Source: an uncultured Flavobacteriaceae bacterium
GTDB taxonomy: Bacteria; Bacteroidota; Bacteroidia; Flavobacteriales; Flavobacteriaceae
Assembly (NCBI GenBank): GCA_937959395.1
Contig: CALGLR010000023.1
Coordinates: 1-64,000, forward strand
Length of the DNA stretch: 64,000 nt
Direction: 5' to 3'
Shown here: piece by piece, positions 8,644 to 17,819 of the stretch
Layout of the letters: every line of letters starts with the position of its first letter
Numbering within the stretch: the stretch's first letter is position 1
Notes under the pieces: generated by a model
The model's database searches: none
The model's input: the letters and a program-made list of their open reading frames with translations, nothing else
What the model was told of the DNA's origin: nothing
Made by a program: the position numbers and the translations under genes

Positions 8644-9978
8644 TTATGTATTAAGTACTTCTGTTTTTTTAATTGAATTCATTTCTAATAAAGCATCTAG
8701 CAACTCATTGGTCCCAAAATAGACATGCACGTAAGATGCTAGAACGTTTTTATAACGGTATAGTTCGGTGTTTACAACATCACCTCTTGCATTAATTATC
8801 GTCCCTAAATGATTTGTGTTTGTTTCTTTTTCTAATGTTGAATAATGAAATTCATGCCCTTTAATTATAGTATCGTTGTATCTAATTTCGCGATACCCTA
8901 AATTAAGTTTCATGGTTTCCATGGAGGTTTCAAAATCAAATACATTTGCCATTCTAAAACGAACACCTTCTTTATTAATGATGCTTTTGCCTAGATACAT
9001 CATCCCTCCACATTCTGCAATAATTGGGTTTCCGTTCTCGGCATGTTGTTTTATACTTGCAAGCATCGTTTTGTTTTCAGAGAGTTCTGCTGTATATAAT
9101 TCTGGATAACCGCCAGGTAAATACACTAAATCGGCATCTGGTAATTGCGCATCATTAATCGGACTGAAATACACAACCGTACCTTTTCGTTTTAAACTTT
9201 CTATGTTTTGAATGTAACTGAAATTAAAACCTTCGTCCTTTGCAACAGCTATTGTATAACTGTTTTGCTGAAGTTTAATTTGTCTCGTATTTACTTCAGG
9301 TTTTTCTTTATTTGTAATTTCTAATAATTCATCAATAGCTACTGTTTTTTCTAAAGCGGAAGCAATCGTTTCAATAACAGAATCGTACGTTTTTATTTTA
9401 TGGATAGACAATCCTAAATGTCTGGAAGGTATTTCACATTCCGCTAAAAAAGGAAGGTGACCTAAGGCTTTTATTCCCACATCTTCGCAAGCCTCTATTA
9501 AAAACTGATAATGACTTTTCGTATTTACACGATTAAAAATAACGCCAGCGATATTTAGCTCTTTGTCAAAATTTTTAAAACCGTATAATAATGGCGCCAC
9601 AGAGTAAGCAACCGATTTCGCATTGACCACAAAAATGATTGGCAGTTCTAATAGTTTTGCTAATTCTGCTGTACTTCCTTTTGATTTTCTTGCACCGTCA
9701 AACAAACCCATAACACCTTCCACACAAACGGCTTCTGCCGTATTAGAATACTCAGAATAGGTGGATTTAATATGTGATTTATCCATCATATATAAATCCA
9801 GGTTAACGCCTATTTTATCGCAAGCCAATTCATGAAACTTAGGATCAATATAATCAGGTCCGCATTTAAAAGATTGCGGCGATAATCCTCTGTTTTTTAA
9901 TGCACGTAATAACCCAAGAGTTACGGTTGTCTTACCAGAATTACTAGTTGGTGCTGCGATTATAAACTGTGGTTTCAT
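8644..9978 (-). CDS. cbiA/cobB: Cobyrinate/hydrogenobyrinate a,c-diamide synthase
   Basis: A 444-residue glutamine-dependent amidating enzyme that converts the a and c carboxylates of the corrin ring to amides. The N-terminal dethiobiotin-synthetase-like domain begins IIAAPTSNSGKTTVTLGLLRAL (P-loop), and FKCGPDYIDPKFHELA is highly typical of CbiA/CobB. The C-terminal class I glutamine amidotransferase domain has the nucleophile in AECGGMMYLG. Whether the true substrate already carries cobalt depends on which chelatase acts, which this cluster leaves open. It lies 8 bases from cobU and 4 from the adenosyltransferase. Confidence 0.95.
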   Translation of the reverse strand: MKPQFIIAAPTSNSGKTTVTLGLLRALKNRGLSPQSFKCGPDYIDPKFHELACDKIGVNLDLYMMDKSHIKSTYSEYSNTAEAVCVEGVMGLFDGARKSKGSTAELAKLLELPIIFVVNAKSVAYSVAPLLYGFKNFDKELNIAGVIFNRVNTKSHYQFLIEACEDVGIKALGHLPFLAECEIPSRHLGLSIHKIKTYDSVIETIASALEKTVAIDELLEITNKEKPEVNTRQIKLQQNSYTIAVAKDEGFNFSYIQNIESLKRKGTVVYFSPINDAQLPDADLVYLPGGYPELYTAELSENKTMLASIKQHAENGNPIIAECGGMMYLGKSIINKEGVRFRMANVFDFETSMETMKLNLGYREIRYNDTIIKGHEFHYSTLEKETNTNHLGTIINARGDVVNTELYRYKNVLASYVHVYFGTNELLDALLEMNSIKKTEVLNT

Positions 9979-9986
9979 ACGTAGTC

Positions 9987-10499
9987 TTACTTTACTTTTA
10001 ATGGCAATCCTGATACCATTAGCGTTACTTTTTCTGCTTTTTTTGCAATGTATTGATTCATTAGCCCTTGTAAATCCACGAATTTTCGTGTAGCAGCTTC
10101 CATGGGGATTACTCCCATTCCTATTTCATTAGACACTACAATAAGTGTGACGTCTTGAGTTAATAATTCGTCCCAAAGCGCTTTCGCTTTTTTCAAGGTT
10201 TTTTCTGTGCCGTATTTTTGTTCATCATAGATATTTGTTAACCAAAGTGTAATACAATCTAACAGCACTGTTTTACTCGAAAAATCATGCTTTGGCAAGT
10301 CTATTTCTTCTTCAATGGTTATCCAAGAATTAGAACGACTATTTATATGTTTCTCAATACGCTTTGCATGTTCATCATCCCACTTTTTAGAGGTTGCTAA
10401 ATAAATTGGAGCCTCATCGTTTTCTATACCCAACTGTTCTGCGTAAGCACTCTTCCCTGAGCGTTGTCCTCCTGTTATTAAATGTACTTTAGCTGCCAT
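9987..10499 (-). CDS. cobU: Adenosylcobinamide kinase / adenosylcobinamide-phosphate guanylyltransferase
   Basis: A 170-residue bifunctional CobU/CobP. The P-loop ITGGQRSGKSAYAEQL is at the N terminus, followed by IYLATSKKWDDEHAKRIEKH, whose conserved His forms the guanylylated intermediate, and VVSNEIGMGVIPMEAATRKFVDL near residue 125. It phosphorylates adenosylcobinamide and then activates it with GTP to AdoCbi-GDP, which CobS would join to alpha-ribazole. It follows the ChlI/ChlD gene by two bases. No cobS is found in the window although its substrate-forming step is here. Confidence 0.95.
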   Translation of the reverse strand: MAAKVHLITGGQRSGKSAYAEQLGIENDEAPIYLATSKKWDDEHAKRIEKHINSRSNSWITIEEEIDLPKHDFSSKTVLLDCITLWLTNIYDEQKYGTEKTLKKAKALWDELLTQDVTLIVVSNEIGMGVIPMEAATRKFVDLQGLMNQYIAKKAEKVTLMVSGLPLKVK

Positions 10500-10501
10500 A
10501 G

Positions 10502-12169
10502 TTAAGCTTCTAATATTTGATATTCCCCTTTTACTTTCTCGGCGAACTGTTTGGCTAAACCTAATTTCACAGTCCCAGTTTCAGCGTCAACAATCGTTAA
10601 CTGTTTAATGTTTTTACAATATGTTTGATACGCAGTAACCGCATTATCGAAATCATTAACCCCTTCAGAATTAAAACGACCATCGGTAATAATGACTAAT
10701 TCGTTTTGTAAAGCGAAGTCTAGAGTGGTTATTGTTTTTATAGTCTTAAAAGCAGCGATAGCATTTGTTTTACCTCCTGTTTTCAATTCGTTTAACTTGG
10801 TAATTAACTGGCCAGCATCTTTAGACAACTTCACAACAATCGCAACATCATTATCGTACAAACTCAATAAAGAAAAACTGAGTTTGCATTGCATATTTTT
10901 AACTACCGTTTTTTCTATTTGCCCTTTTGCAAAAGCCACAATATTATCTTTAAGCATTGAACCGCTTGAATCTAACAGAAAAATAATATGTTTACCACTC
11001 TTATTTTGTACATTTTTATGTTTCAAATCAAAAGTATTAGTTGCTAAATATTGGCCTACCGTTTTTCGAGTATCCAATTGTTTTTTAGTAGTTTCTTTTA
11101 AACTGGAATGTGATTGATTTATAGAATCTAAAACGTTCTCAATTCCTTTTTTTTCAGTTGAATTTGAATGGACTTCATTTTTTAATTCACTCTCAGGAAT
11201 TACCGATTCAAAAGTAGATTCTGGTTGCCCGTTTCTTTCTTTATTTTTTTCTGAAGTATTCTGTTTCTGTTGTTCTTGATTTTTAGACGATTGATTTTGA
11301 TTAGAATCGTCATTACTTCTATGATTTAATACAAAAGGCGCTATGGCTTCAATCTGCTTTGGAGTAATTTCTGTTTCCCCTAAATACGCCGTGTAAGCTC
11401 GTGCCGTTTTTAAAAGTAAAATATCGGCACGTAATCCTTCTACTGCATGTGCACTTGCTAACTCTGCACAGTGTTTGTACAATACTTTCGGCAATTCTAT
11501 ATTCTTTAATTGTCTTTTTGCTTCTTTTAGTTTTGAATAGAGCTTATCTTCTTCCGTTTTAAAACGTTTTGAAAACGACTTTGGAGCGTCGTCAAACGCC
11601 ATTCTATTTTGAATAATTTGAGAACGCAAATCAATATCATTTGGTGTAGAAATAATAACACTTAACCCAAAACGGTCTTTTAATTGCGGACGCAAATTCC
11701 CTTCTTCAGGATTCATAGAACCAATTAAACAAAAACGGCTTTTTAATACTGCAGATATGCCTTCTCTTTCTATATGATACGATCCTGTTGAAGACGCGTC
11801 CAATAAGATATCCATTAAATAGTCATTCAATAAATTAATTTCATCGACATATAAAAAACCTTCATCTGCTTTTGCTAATAATCCTGGTGTTACTTTTTCG
11901 GTTTTATCATTAATTAATGTTTCTAAATTAATATGACCTATAACGCGGTCTTCTGAAGCTCCAATTGGTAAATTAACAAAAGGAAACGATTCTCTGGTAT
12001 TCATTAAATGTGTTAATGAACGAATTAAAGTCGTTTTTCCTGTTCCTTTATCTCCAATAGCTAAAACACCACCCAAACTAGGATCGATTATATTTAAAAG
12101 CAAGGCTAATTTTAAATCGTCTTGCCCAATTACTGCCGAAAAAGGAAAACAATGTGCTGCTGTTTCCAT
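10502..12169 (-). CDS. Fused chelatase AAA ATPase and VWA subunit (ChlI-ChlD type)
   Basis: This 555-residue protein joins the two small subunits of class I metal chelatases. The N-terminal AAA+ module has Walker A GDKGTGKTT (residues 39-47), Walker B YVDEINLLND and the sensor segment LIGSMNPEEGNLRPQLKDRFGL. A Gln/Asn/Glu/Lys-rich linker follows, and from about residue 390 a von Willebrand A domain with MIDAS motif LLDSSGSM. In the CobN pathway the CobS/CobT ATPase subunits drive cobalt insertion; in many bacteria that lack them a ChlI/ChlD-type protein next to cobN takes this role. Position in a cobalamin operon, and no chlorophyll genes here, argues for cobalt rather than magnesium. Confidence 0.92.
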   Translation of the reverse strand: METAAHCFPFSAVIGQDDLKLALLLNIIDPSLGGVLAIGDKGTGKTTLIRSLTHLMNTRESFPFVNLPIGASEDRVIGHINLETLINDKTEKVTPGLLAKADEGFLYVDEINLLNDYLMDILLDASSTGSYHIEREGISAVLKSRFCLIGSMNPEEGNLRPQLKDRFGLSVIISTPNDIDLRSQIIQNRMAFDDAPKSFSKRFKTEEDKLYSKLKEAKRQLKNIELPKVLYKHCAELASAHAVEGLRADILLLKTARAYTAYLGETEITPKQIEAIAPFVLNHRSNDDSNQNQSSKNQEQQKQNTSEKNKERNGQPESTFESVIPESELKNEVHSNSTEKKGIENVLDSINQSHSSLKETTKKQLDTRKTVGQYLATNTFDLKHKNVQNKSGKHIIFLLDSSGSMLKDNIVAFAKGQIEKTVVKNMQCKLSFSLLSLYDNDVAIVVKLSKDAGQLITKLNELKTGGKTNAIAAFKTIKTITTLDFALQNELVIITDGRFNSEGVNDFDNAVTAYQTYCKNIKQLTIVDAETGTVKLGLAKQFAEKVKGEYQILEA

Positions 12170-12172
12170 AGT

Positions 12173-12883
12173 TTATGTTGTAGAATTATAAATTAAAACA
12201 AGTCCCAATAGAATTGAAGCAATACCTGCCATACCATTCATCCATTTAAAAACAGATAGATTTTTCTCAATAAAACGACTCATTATGGAGACTAAAGAAT
12301 AACTGTAAACTCCCATAGCGATAATAATTCCTGCCGATTCTATTACCAATATTAAAATGGCATCAAAAGTCGTCGCTGCACTTAATACCAATGCAGATGT
12401 TAATGCGCCTCCCGTTCCTGCTAAACCATGTAACATACCAATCCAAAACGACCGCTTCATAGGGTTCATCGCGATTTCCTCTCCAGATTTACCATGCAAA
12501 TGAATTGGGTTAGAAACATCATGCTCATGCGCTTCTATTTTCTTATGTTCCTGGATCATTTCATTTATTTTATGATTCCGTTTTATAGCGGTAACTCCCA
12601 ACCAAACTATAATAGGCCCCACAGCTATTTCTGCCCAAAATGAAATATCTTGTATAAAATTTACTGCTATCGATTTAAATGCTAATGCAATACCTCCAAA
12701 CAATAATAGTGTTACCGAATGCCCCATCGCCCATTGCGAAGCTTTTAATACTGTTTTAAAAGAGGTGCGTTCTTTGGTTATTGCTTTTTCTGTTGCTAAA
12801 ACCGAAACCGCTGTAATGTGATCGGGTTCGAAAGAGTGTAAAACCCCTGCCATTAATGGGCGTAGCATGTTTGTAAATGTCAT
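12173..12883 (-). CDS. NicO/NiCoT-like cobalt or nickel transporter
   Basis: A 236-residue polytopic membrane protein with about six hydrophobic segments. The first carries H-S-F-E-P-D-H (residues 16-22), which is the HX4DH metal-binding motif of NiCoT permeases, and a second motif GHSVTLLLFG resembles the HSVV signature. A His-rich cytosolic loop (HKKIEAHEHDVSNPIHLHG, about 113-131) lies in the middle as in RcnA/NicO proteins. It overlaps cbiD by four bases, so translational coupling to corrin synthesis is likely, and uptake of Co2+ for the chelatase is the natural role; an export role as in RcnA cannot be excluded by sequence. Confidence 0.8.
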   Translation of the reverse strand: MTFTNMLRPLMAGVLHSFEPDHITAVSVLATEKAITKERTSFKTVLKASQWAMGHSVTLLLFGGIALAFKSIAVNFIQDISFWAEIAVGPIIVWLGVTAIKRNHKINEMIQEHKKIEAHEHDVSNPIHLHGKSGEEIAMNPMKRSFWIGMLHGLAGTGGALTSALVLSAATTFDAILILVIESAGIIIAMGVYSYSLVSIMSRFIEKNLSVFKWMNGMAGIASILLGLVLIYNSTT

Positions 12884-13971
12884 TTATTTATATATTTAAT
12901 ATAGCTTCCATCTTTACCAATAAGGTAAATATCTAGCGCTGTTTTATTAATAATTACTTTGGTTTGCTCGTAACATTTCTCAAGGAGTCTTTGGTAGAAT
13001 AGTTCGTCTTCATTAAAAGAAAACAGTTCTATTAAGCGCCCTGCCATGTTTAAGTTTTTAATTTCATTTTGAATCTGTTCATCATAGCCACATGATGCCG
13101 CTATGTTGGAAACAAAATCTTTATTCCAACTCGAAATACAACTGTGTGTATCCGTTTTTCCGTAGGCTAATTTTACAGCCTTCCCCAGCATAATGCCTAT
13201 TGTCACTTTTTTAATAGGTGCTGTTTTTATTTTTTTTAGAGTCTCTCCAATCCAATTACCATAATGAATAAAACCTTGGGCACTTGTATCTGGAAATAAT
13301 GCCTTTAAATATTTTTCACTTCTTCCCCCAGAATTTATAACCAATTCATCAATACCGTTTGCCACAGCAACATCGATACCTTGAACAATACTTGCGATAT
13401 AAGATGCCGATGAATACGGTTTTACAATACCTGTAGTTCCTAAAATAGATAGGCCGTTCATAATACCAACACGCTCATTTAGCGTACGCTTAGCTAGTTT
13501 TTTCCCATCAGTTACAAAAACGGAAATCGTGACACCGCACTCTAAATCATAATCATGCAGTAATTTCTTTACCGCATTTTCCATCATTTGGCGTGGTACA
13601 GGATTTATTGCTGGCTCTCCAACATTAAGTTCTAAACCTGGCAGAGTTACTGTCCCCACGCCTTCTCCTCCAATAAAAACAATGTCTTTATTTGTGGTTA
13701 ATTGTACTTCGCAACCTACTTCTGCTCCATTAGTAACATCTGGATCGTCTCCCGCATCTTTTATAACACTACATTTTGCCCAATTGGATTGGTAATCGTT
13801 AGTATGTATTTTAATGGTCAATACTTTATCTATTGGCAGCTGTACATTTACTAGATCTTGCTTTTCTTGTTTAATAATAGACACCAATGCAGCCTTCGCT
13901 GCTGCAGTAGCAGAAGTTCCAGTGGTAAACCCTTCTCTTAAAGGGCCTTTTGGTATCGCTCTTAAACCCAT
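12880..13971 (-). CDS. cbiD: Cobalt-precorrin-5B C1-methyltransferase
   Basis: A 363-residue CbiD, the SAM-dependent methyltransferase that installs the C1 methyl group after CbiG has opened the delta-lactone. The N-terminal LREGFTTGTSATAAAKAAL is the signature of the family (the usual Cys after GFTTGT is Ser here), followed by CSVIKDAGDDPDVTNG and GGEGVGTVTLPGLELNVGEPAINPVPR. CbiD belongs to the anaerobic, early-cobalt route; the aerobic counterpart CobF is absent. It overlaps the start of the transporter gene by four bases and the end of cobK by one, so these three genes are tightly coupled. Confidence 0.96.
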   Translation of the reverse strand: MGLRAIPKGPLREGFTTGTSATAAAKAALVSIIKQEKQDLVNVQLPIDKVLTIKIHTNDYQSNWAKCSVIKDAGDDPDVTNGAEVGCEVQLTTNKDIVFIGGEGVGTVTLPGLELNVGEPAINPVPRQMMENAVKKLLHDYDLECGVTISVFVTDGKKLAKRTLNERVGIMNGLSILGTTGIVKPYSSASYIASIVQGIDVAVANGIDELVINSGGRSEKYLKALFPDTSAQGFIHYGNWIGETLKKIKTAPIKKVTIGIMLGKAVKLAYGKTDTHSCISSWNKDFVSNIAASCGYDEQIQNEIKNLNMAGRLIELFSFNEDELFYQRLLEKCYEQTKVIINKTALDIYLIGKDGSYIKYINK

Positions 13972-14753
13972 TATAGCTTTGTATTTAGAAGTGTTGGATG
14001 GTACATTTCGTTTAATTCCTTTGCTAACTGATCTTTATCTTTTACAATTTTAAAACCACTAGGTAGTTTAGGTCGTTCCAGAATAATAATGGGAATCCCA
14101 AGTTCTAAAGCCGCTTTAATCTTAATAGATAAAGACCCGCTTTCACCACTTTCTTTTGTTAAAACGACCTCTATTTTGTTTTGTTGAAGAATAGCTAGTT
14201 CTTCAGCTACTTCTTTATTCGGCAACCCTAAAATAAGTTGCGCCTCTGGGAAATTACTAGCCTGAGCGATTGCAATTGAAGAAGGACGATCTAAGATTCT
14301 AAAATACGTTCTTGTACGTTTCCAATAACTGGACAATTTTTCAATGGATTGCACTCCAGACAATGCTAGTAATCGTTTTCCATGAAACTCATTTAAGATA
14401 TTTAAAGCAGAACCATAGCTTGATGTATAATGCACCAAAGAATGATTAGTTCTCTCAGGAAATGTTCGTTCTAAACGTAATACTGGTGTTTGTGTTCTTT
14501 CTACTGTCGCAGCAATCGTTTCATGTAATTGTGAAGCAAAAGGATGTGACGCATTAATAATGGTCTTTATTTCCCTATCAAGAATTAATGCTTCGAGTTC
14601 TGTTTGAGTTAAAGCTCCAAAACGGTATTCAAAACCAGCATTAGGCGCTATAGTAATTTCAACTTTGGTAGAATACAAAAACGGCAAGCCAAATGTTTGT
14701 AACACATTAATGGCTTGTTTTCCTTCTGTTGTTCCTCCAAATACTAAAATCAT
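13971..14753 (-). CDS. cobK/cbiJ: Precorrin-6A reductase
   Basis: A 260-residue NAD(P)H-dependent reductase of the CobK/CbiJ family that reduces the macrocycle of (cobalt-)precorrin-6A. The protein starts MILVFGGTTEGKQAINVL (Rossmann-type dinucleotide loop) and has the family's INASHPFASQLHETIA segment near residue 65 and VVLTKESGESGS near 210. It sits 11 bases after the cbiG-cobM gene and overlaps cbiD by one base. Confidence 0.94.
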   Translation of the reverse strand: MILVFGGTTEGKQAINVLQTFGLPFLYSTKVEITIAPNAGFEYRFGALTQTELEALILDREIKTIINASHPFASQLHETIAATVERTQTPVLRLERTFPERTNHSLVHYTSSYGSALNILNEFHGKRLLALSGVQSIEKLSSYWKRTRTYFRILDRPSSIAIAQASNFPEAQLILGLPNKEVAEELAILQQNKIEVVLTKESGESGSLSIKIKAALELGIPIIILERPKLPSGFKIVKDKDQLAKELNEMYHPTLLNTKL

Positions 14754-14764
14754 AGTGCTTTATA

Positions 14765-16609
14765 TTAATTCTCGCTTATCACAAATTTTTTATTCGTTCT
14801 AAAAATGTGTTTCCATTCTGGATTGTATAATTGTGATCTGTTTTTTCGGGCTCTTATCGCTTTCCCTACAATAATTAAAACCGTTCTTGTTTTTTTACTC
14901 TTTTTTACAATTTGCGCGAGTTCATGAAGTTTCCCTTCATAAATAGCTTCATCTTTCCATGTGAGTCTGTACAAAACAGCTACAGGCGTATTCGCATCAT
15001 AATGTTCTAATAATTGGGCTTGTACTTTTTTAGCAATTCCTGCACTTAAAAAAATACACATCGTCGCGTTAGTCTTTGCAAATGCAGAAATACTTTCCTT
15101 TGATGGCATAGGTGTTTTTCCTTCACCACGGGTTAATACAATAGACTGTACGACTTCTGGAATCGTAAACTCCGATTTTAAAACAGCTGCTCCTGCACTA
15201 AATGCAGAAATCCCTGGTACAATAGAATAATCCATTTTTAACTCATCAAAAATGGTCATTTGTTCTTGAATGGCACCATATAAAGAAGGATCGCCAGATT
15301 GTAATCGTACGATAGAATGTCCTTTTTTATAATGGGCTTGCATGGTATTTATTTGCTCTTCTAAAGTCATCATTGCAGAGTTTCGAACTACAGCGCCTGG
15401 TTTACACCAATTGGTCATTTCTTCAGGAATTAAGCTTCCTGCATATAAAACGCAATCTGCATGTTCTAAGTACCGTTTTCCTTTTACGGTAATGAGTTCT
15501 TCATCTCCTGGACCTGCACCAATAATTGCAATTTGAGCACGACGCTCTACTTGCTTATTTAAAGCGACAGAAAACGTAAATTTTTCATTACTTTCTAAAT
15601 GTATTTTTTGCTTTTCAACAAGAAGTTTATCGTTATTAGATAGGAGCATAGCAGTGGATTCTGAAACACCATCAACCCCTATTTTTTCTAGCACTACTGT
15701 ACTTGGGTTAGGGACGGTAATCGTATCGATACGTTCTGCTGAAAACGTTTTAAACGGAATAGCATTTTTTTTACTAAAATCTAAGTACGCTTGCTGTTCT
15801 GCTTTAATAGTAATAGATCCTAAATTTCTAATCGCAGCAACTAAAAATCCTTTATCTATTAGCTTTTCTTTTAAAACGGTATCAAATGCTTCTGAATCTA
15901 ATTGTTTAGAACAACCTGAACCTATAGATAAAACTTTAGGTACGAATGACAGGGTTGGGATAGAAAAATGATAGTGTTTGTAAGTAACTGTTAGTATTAA
16001 TTCAAACAGAGTCGTATCAATATCAGTTTCATCATAAAAAATAGTCACAAAATGCGGGCATGTTTTTTCTAAATAATCGGTCCCTTTGTCTTTTATATCT
16101 AATAATACTGCGGTACGTTTATTATTTACAAAAAGGCTCATTATATCTTTCATCGATTCGCTAGGTTGCGTTTGCCAATCGAAACGCTTTCCTAAAGTAT
16201 CCAATGCCCAGATGTTTTGTACATCGCTAGAAGTAGAAACAATGGCTTTCCCTCCTAATAATTGCGCTACTTTTAAAGCAAAATCATTAGCACCACCCAA
16301 GTGGCCACTTAAAACCGATTGTACATGAGTTCCTAAATCGTCTAGACAAATAACGGCCGGATCCTTTTGTTTATCTTCTAAATAAGGTGCTATAGTTCGT
16401 ACACAAATCCCCATGGCACTTACAAAACAAATCCCGTCTAGTTTTCTGAAATTATCTTCTAAATAATTACCTATTGATGACACTACAGAAACCGTATCAT
16501 GTATTGTTTCTCTTGTAGTGATCACCAAAGATTTTGGAAATTGCTTTTGCAAAACTAATGCTTGCGCTATTCCTTTGTCTGTTATTGCTATTATGCTTAC
16601 TTTTTTCAT
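14765..16609 (-). CDS. cbiG-cobM: CbiG - CobM fusion (cobalt-precorrin-5A hydrolase / precorrin-4 C11-methyltransferase)
   Basis: Residues 1 to about 350 match CbiG: MKKVSIIAITDKGIAQALVLQ, the SAMGICVRTIAPYL segment, SGHLGGANDFALKVAQLLGG (the HxGGAN motif) and the C-terminal GIGSGCSKQ-like stretch. From about residue 360 the sequence is a tetrapyrrole methylase of CobM/CbiF type (AIIGAGPGDEELITVKG, LQSGDPSLYGAIQEQM, VPGISAFSAGAAVL). CbiF/CobM methylates C11 and CbiG then releases acetaldehyde from the ring. A start nine codons upstream is possible, but ATG at 16609, three bases after the preceding stop, gives the family-typical N terminus, so I use it. In the pathway order CobM acts before CbiG, so the fusion joins consecutive steps. 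Confidence 0.94.
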   Translation of the reverse strand: MKKVSIIAITDKGIAQALVLQKQFPKSLVITTRETIHDTVSVVSSIGNYLEDNFRKLDGICFVSAMGICVRTIAPYLEDKQKDPAVICLDDLGTHVQSVLSGHLGGANDFALKVAQLLGGKAIVSTSSDVQNIWALDTLGKRFDWQTQPSESMKDIMSLFVNNKRTAVLLDIKDKGTDYLEKTCPHFVTIFYDETDIDTTLFELILTVTYKHYHFSIPTLSFVPKVLSIGSGCSKQLDSEAFDTVLKEKLIDKGFLVAAIRNLGSITIKAEQQAYLDFSKKNAIPFKTFSAERIDTITVPNPSTVVLEKIGVDGVSESTAMLLSNNDKLLVEKQKIHLESNEKFTFSVALNKQVERRAQIAIIGAGPGDEELITVKGKRYLEHADCVLYAGSLIPEEMTNWCKPGAVVRNSAMMTLEEQINTMQAHYKKGHSIVRLQSGDPSLYGAIQEQMTIFDELKMDYSIVPGISAFSAGAAVLKSEFTIPEVVQSIVLTRGEGKTPMPSKESISAFAKTNATMCIFLSAGIAKKVQAQLLEHYDANTPVAVLYRLTWKDEAIYEGKLHELAQIVKKSKKTRTVLIIVGKAIRARKNRSQLYNPEWKHIFRTNKKFVISEN

Positions 16610-16611
16610 TT

Positions 16612-17817
16612 CTATAAATCTATTTGAGCGGTACAAATAGTAATTTTATTATGTTCTTCTACTTGAATAGCAGTTGTGTTTATTCTATATTTCAATTGAC
16701 TTAGAACGTCTTTAAACGTTCCTGCTGTAGTTTTTAAAACAGCATTTGTTACAAATCTCACCTTAGGATTAATAGCATGTATTTTTAGAATCATAGCTTC
16801 TAGTTTATTGCCATGACCACCAATAAAAACAACATCTGGTTTTTGTAATTCTGAAAGGTTGACCTCAAAAAAATCATTAATAATAACTTTAATACCAGGT
16901 GTTGAAAATCGTTCTTTATTCTGCTGAATAATTTCGCCACATTCTTTACGTTTTTCAAAAGCAATAGTATGTAAATACGGATAATGCCTTTTCGCTTCTA
17001 TAGCTACAGAACCTGTGCAAGATCCCACATCCCAGAAACACGCCGCGCTCTTCAGTTTTAAGGCATGAATCGTACTTAAACGCACAGGCATTTTAGTAAT
17101 CATATTCGATCTATTTAGTAGTGGCGTGAATAAATGATCTGGAATTCCGAAATGATCAATTTTAGGGGTTTCTCTAGATAAAAAAATGCAGTTTAATACA
17201 TTGTGTGTTTCAGAAGCACACGCTTCTAACTTATTGTAATTAGTAATGATTTCATCTTCTCCATCTAAGGCTTCTCCAACGGTTATTTTATAATTATTAA
17301 ATCCGTATTGTAATAACCGTTTTGCAATTACTGCTGGTGTTTTAATTCCATCGGTTAATACGCCTATTAATGAATGATCTTCAATAAGTGCGGTATCTAA
17401 AGCAGACCAATCGCGACCATGAACCGATACTACTTTTAATTCATTATAATTGGTTTGTGTTTTGTGGCATAGTCGTTGAATACTATTAAAATAGGGGAGT
17501 GCTTTTATGTTTGCTTTTGGCAAAAATTGTTTCAAAGTATTGCCAAAACCATAAAAGAAAGGATCACCTGAAGTAAAAATAACAACGGGTGCTTTTGCGG
17601 AATGGTAGTGTTTGATAACGGCTTCCATTTTCCCCGAAATAGTAATCCAAAAATGATGTTCTGGTAATACTGGTTTTATTAAATCGTAATGTCTTTTTCC
17701 TCCAGAAAATATAAAATTATTAGCTATAATTGCTTTTACGTCATTAGTAAGCTCAGGAATGGGTTGGTTCCCAATACCAATAAGATAAAATGCTATATTT
17801 TCTTTTTCTTTACTCAT
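16612..17817 (-). CDS. cobL: Precorrin-6Y C5,15-methyltransferase (decarboxylating), CbiE-CbiT fusion
   Basis: A 401-residue CobL. The N-terminal half (about 1-200) is the CbiE tetrapyrrole methylase (YLIGIGNQPIPELTNDVKA, VIFTSGDPFFYGFG, VSVHGRDW), which methylates C5. The C-terminal half is the CbiT class I SAM methyltransferase with WDVGSCTGSVAIEAKRHYP, responsible for C15 methylation and decarboxylation of the acetate on C12. Two bases separate it from cobJ-cobH upstream. Confidence 0.95.
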   Translation of the reverse strand: MSKEKENIAFYLIGIGNQPIPELTNDVKAIIANNFIFSGGKRHYDLIKPVLPEHHFWITISGKMEAVIKHYHSAKAPVVIFTSGDPFFYGFGNTLKQFLPKANIKALPYFNSIQRLCHKTQTNYNELKVVSVHGRDWSALDTALIEDHSLIGVLTDGIKTPAVIAKRLLQYGFNNYKITVGEALDGEDEIITNYNKLEACASETHNVLNCIFLSRETPKIDHFGIPDHLFTPLLNRSNMITKMPVRLSTIHALKLKSAACFWDVGSCTGSVAIEAKRHYPYLHTIAFEKRKECGEIIQQNKERFSTPGIKVIINDFFEVNLSELQKPDVVFIGGHGNKLEAMILKIHAINPKVRFVTNAVLKTTAGTFKDVLSQLKYRINTTAIQVEEHNKITICTAQIDL

Positions 17818-17819
17818 TT

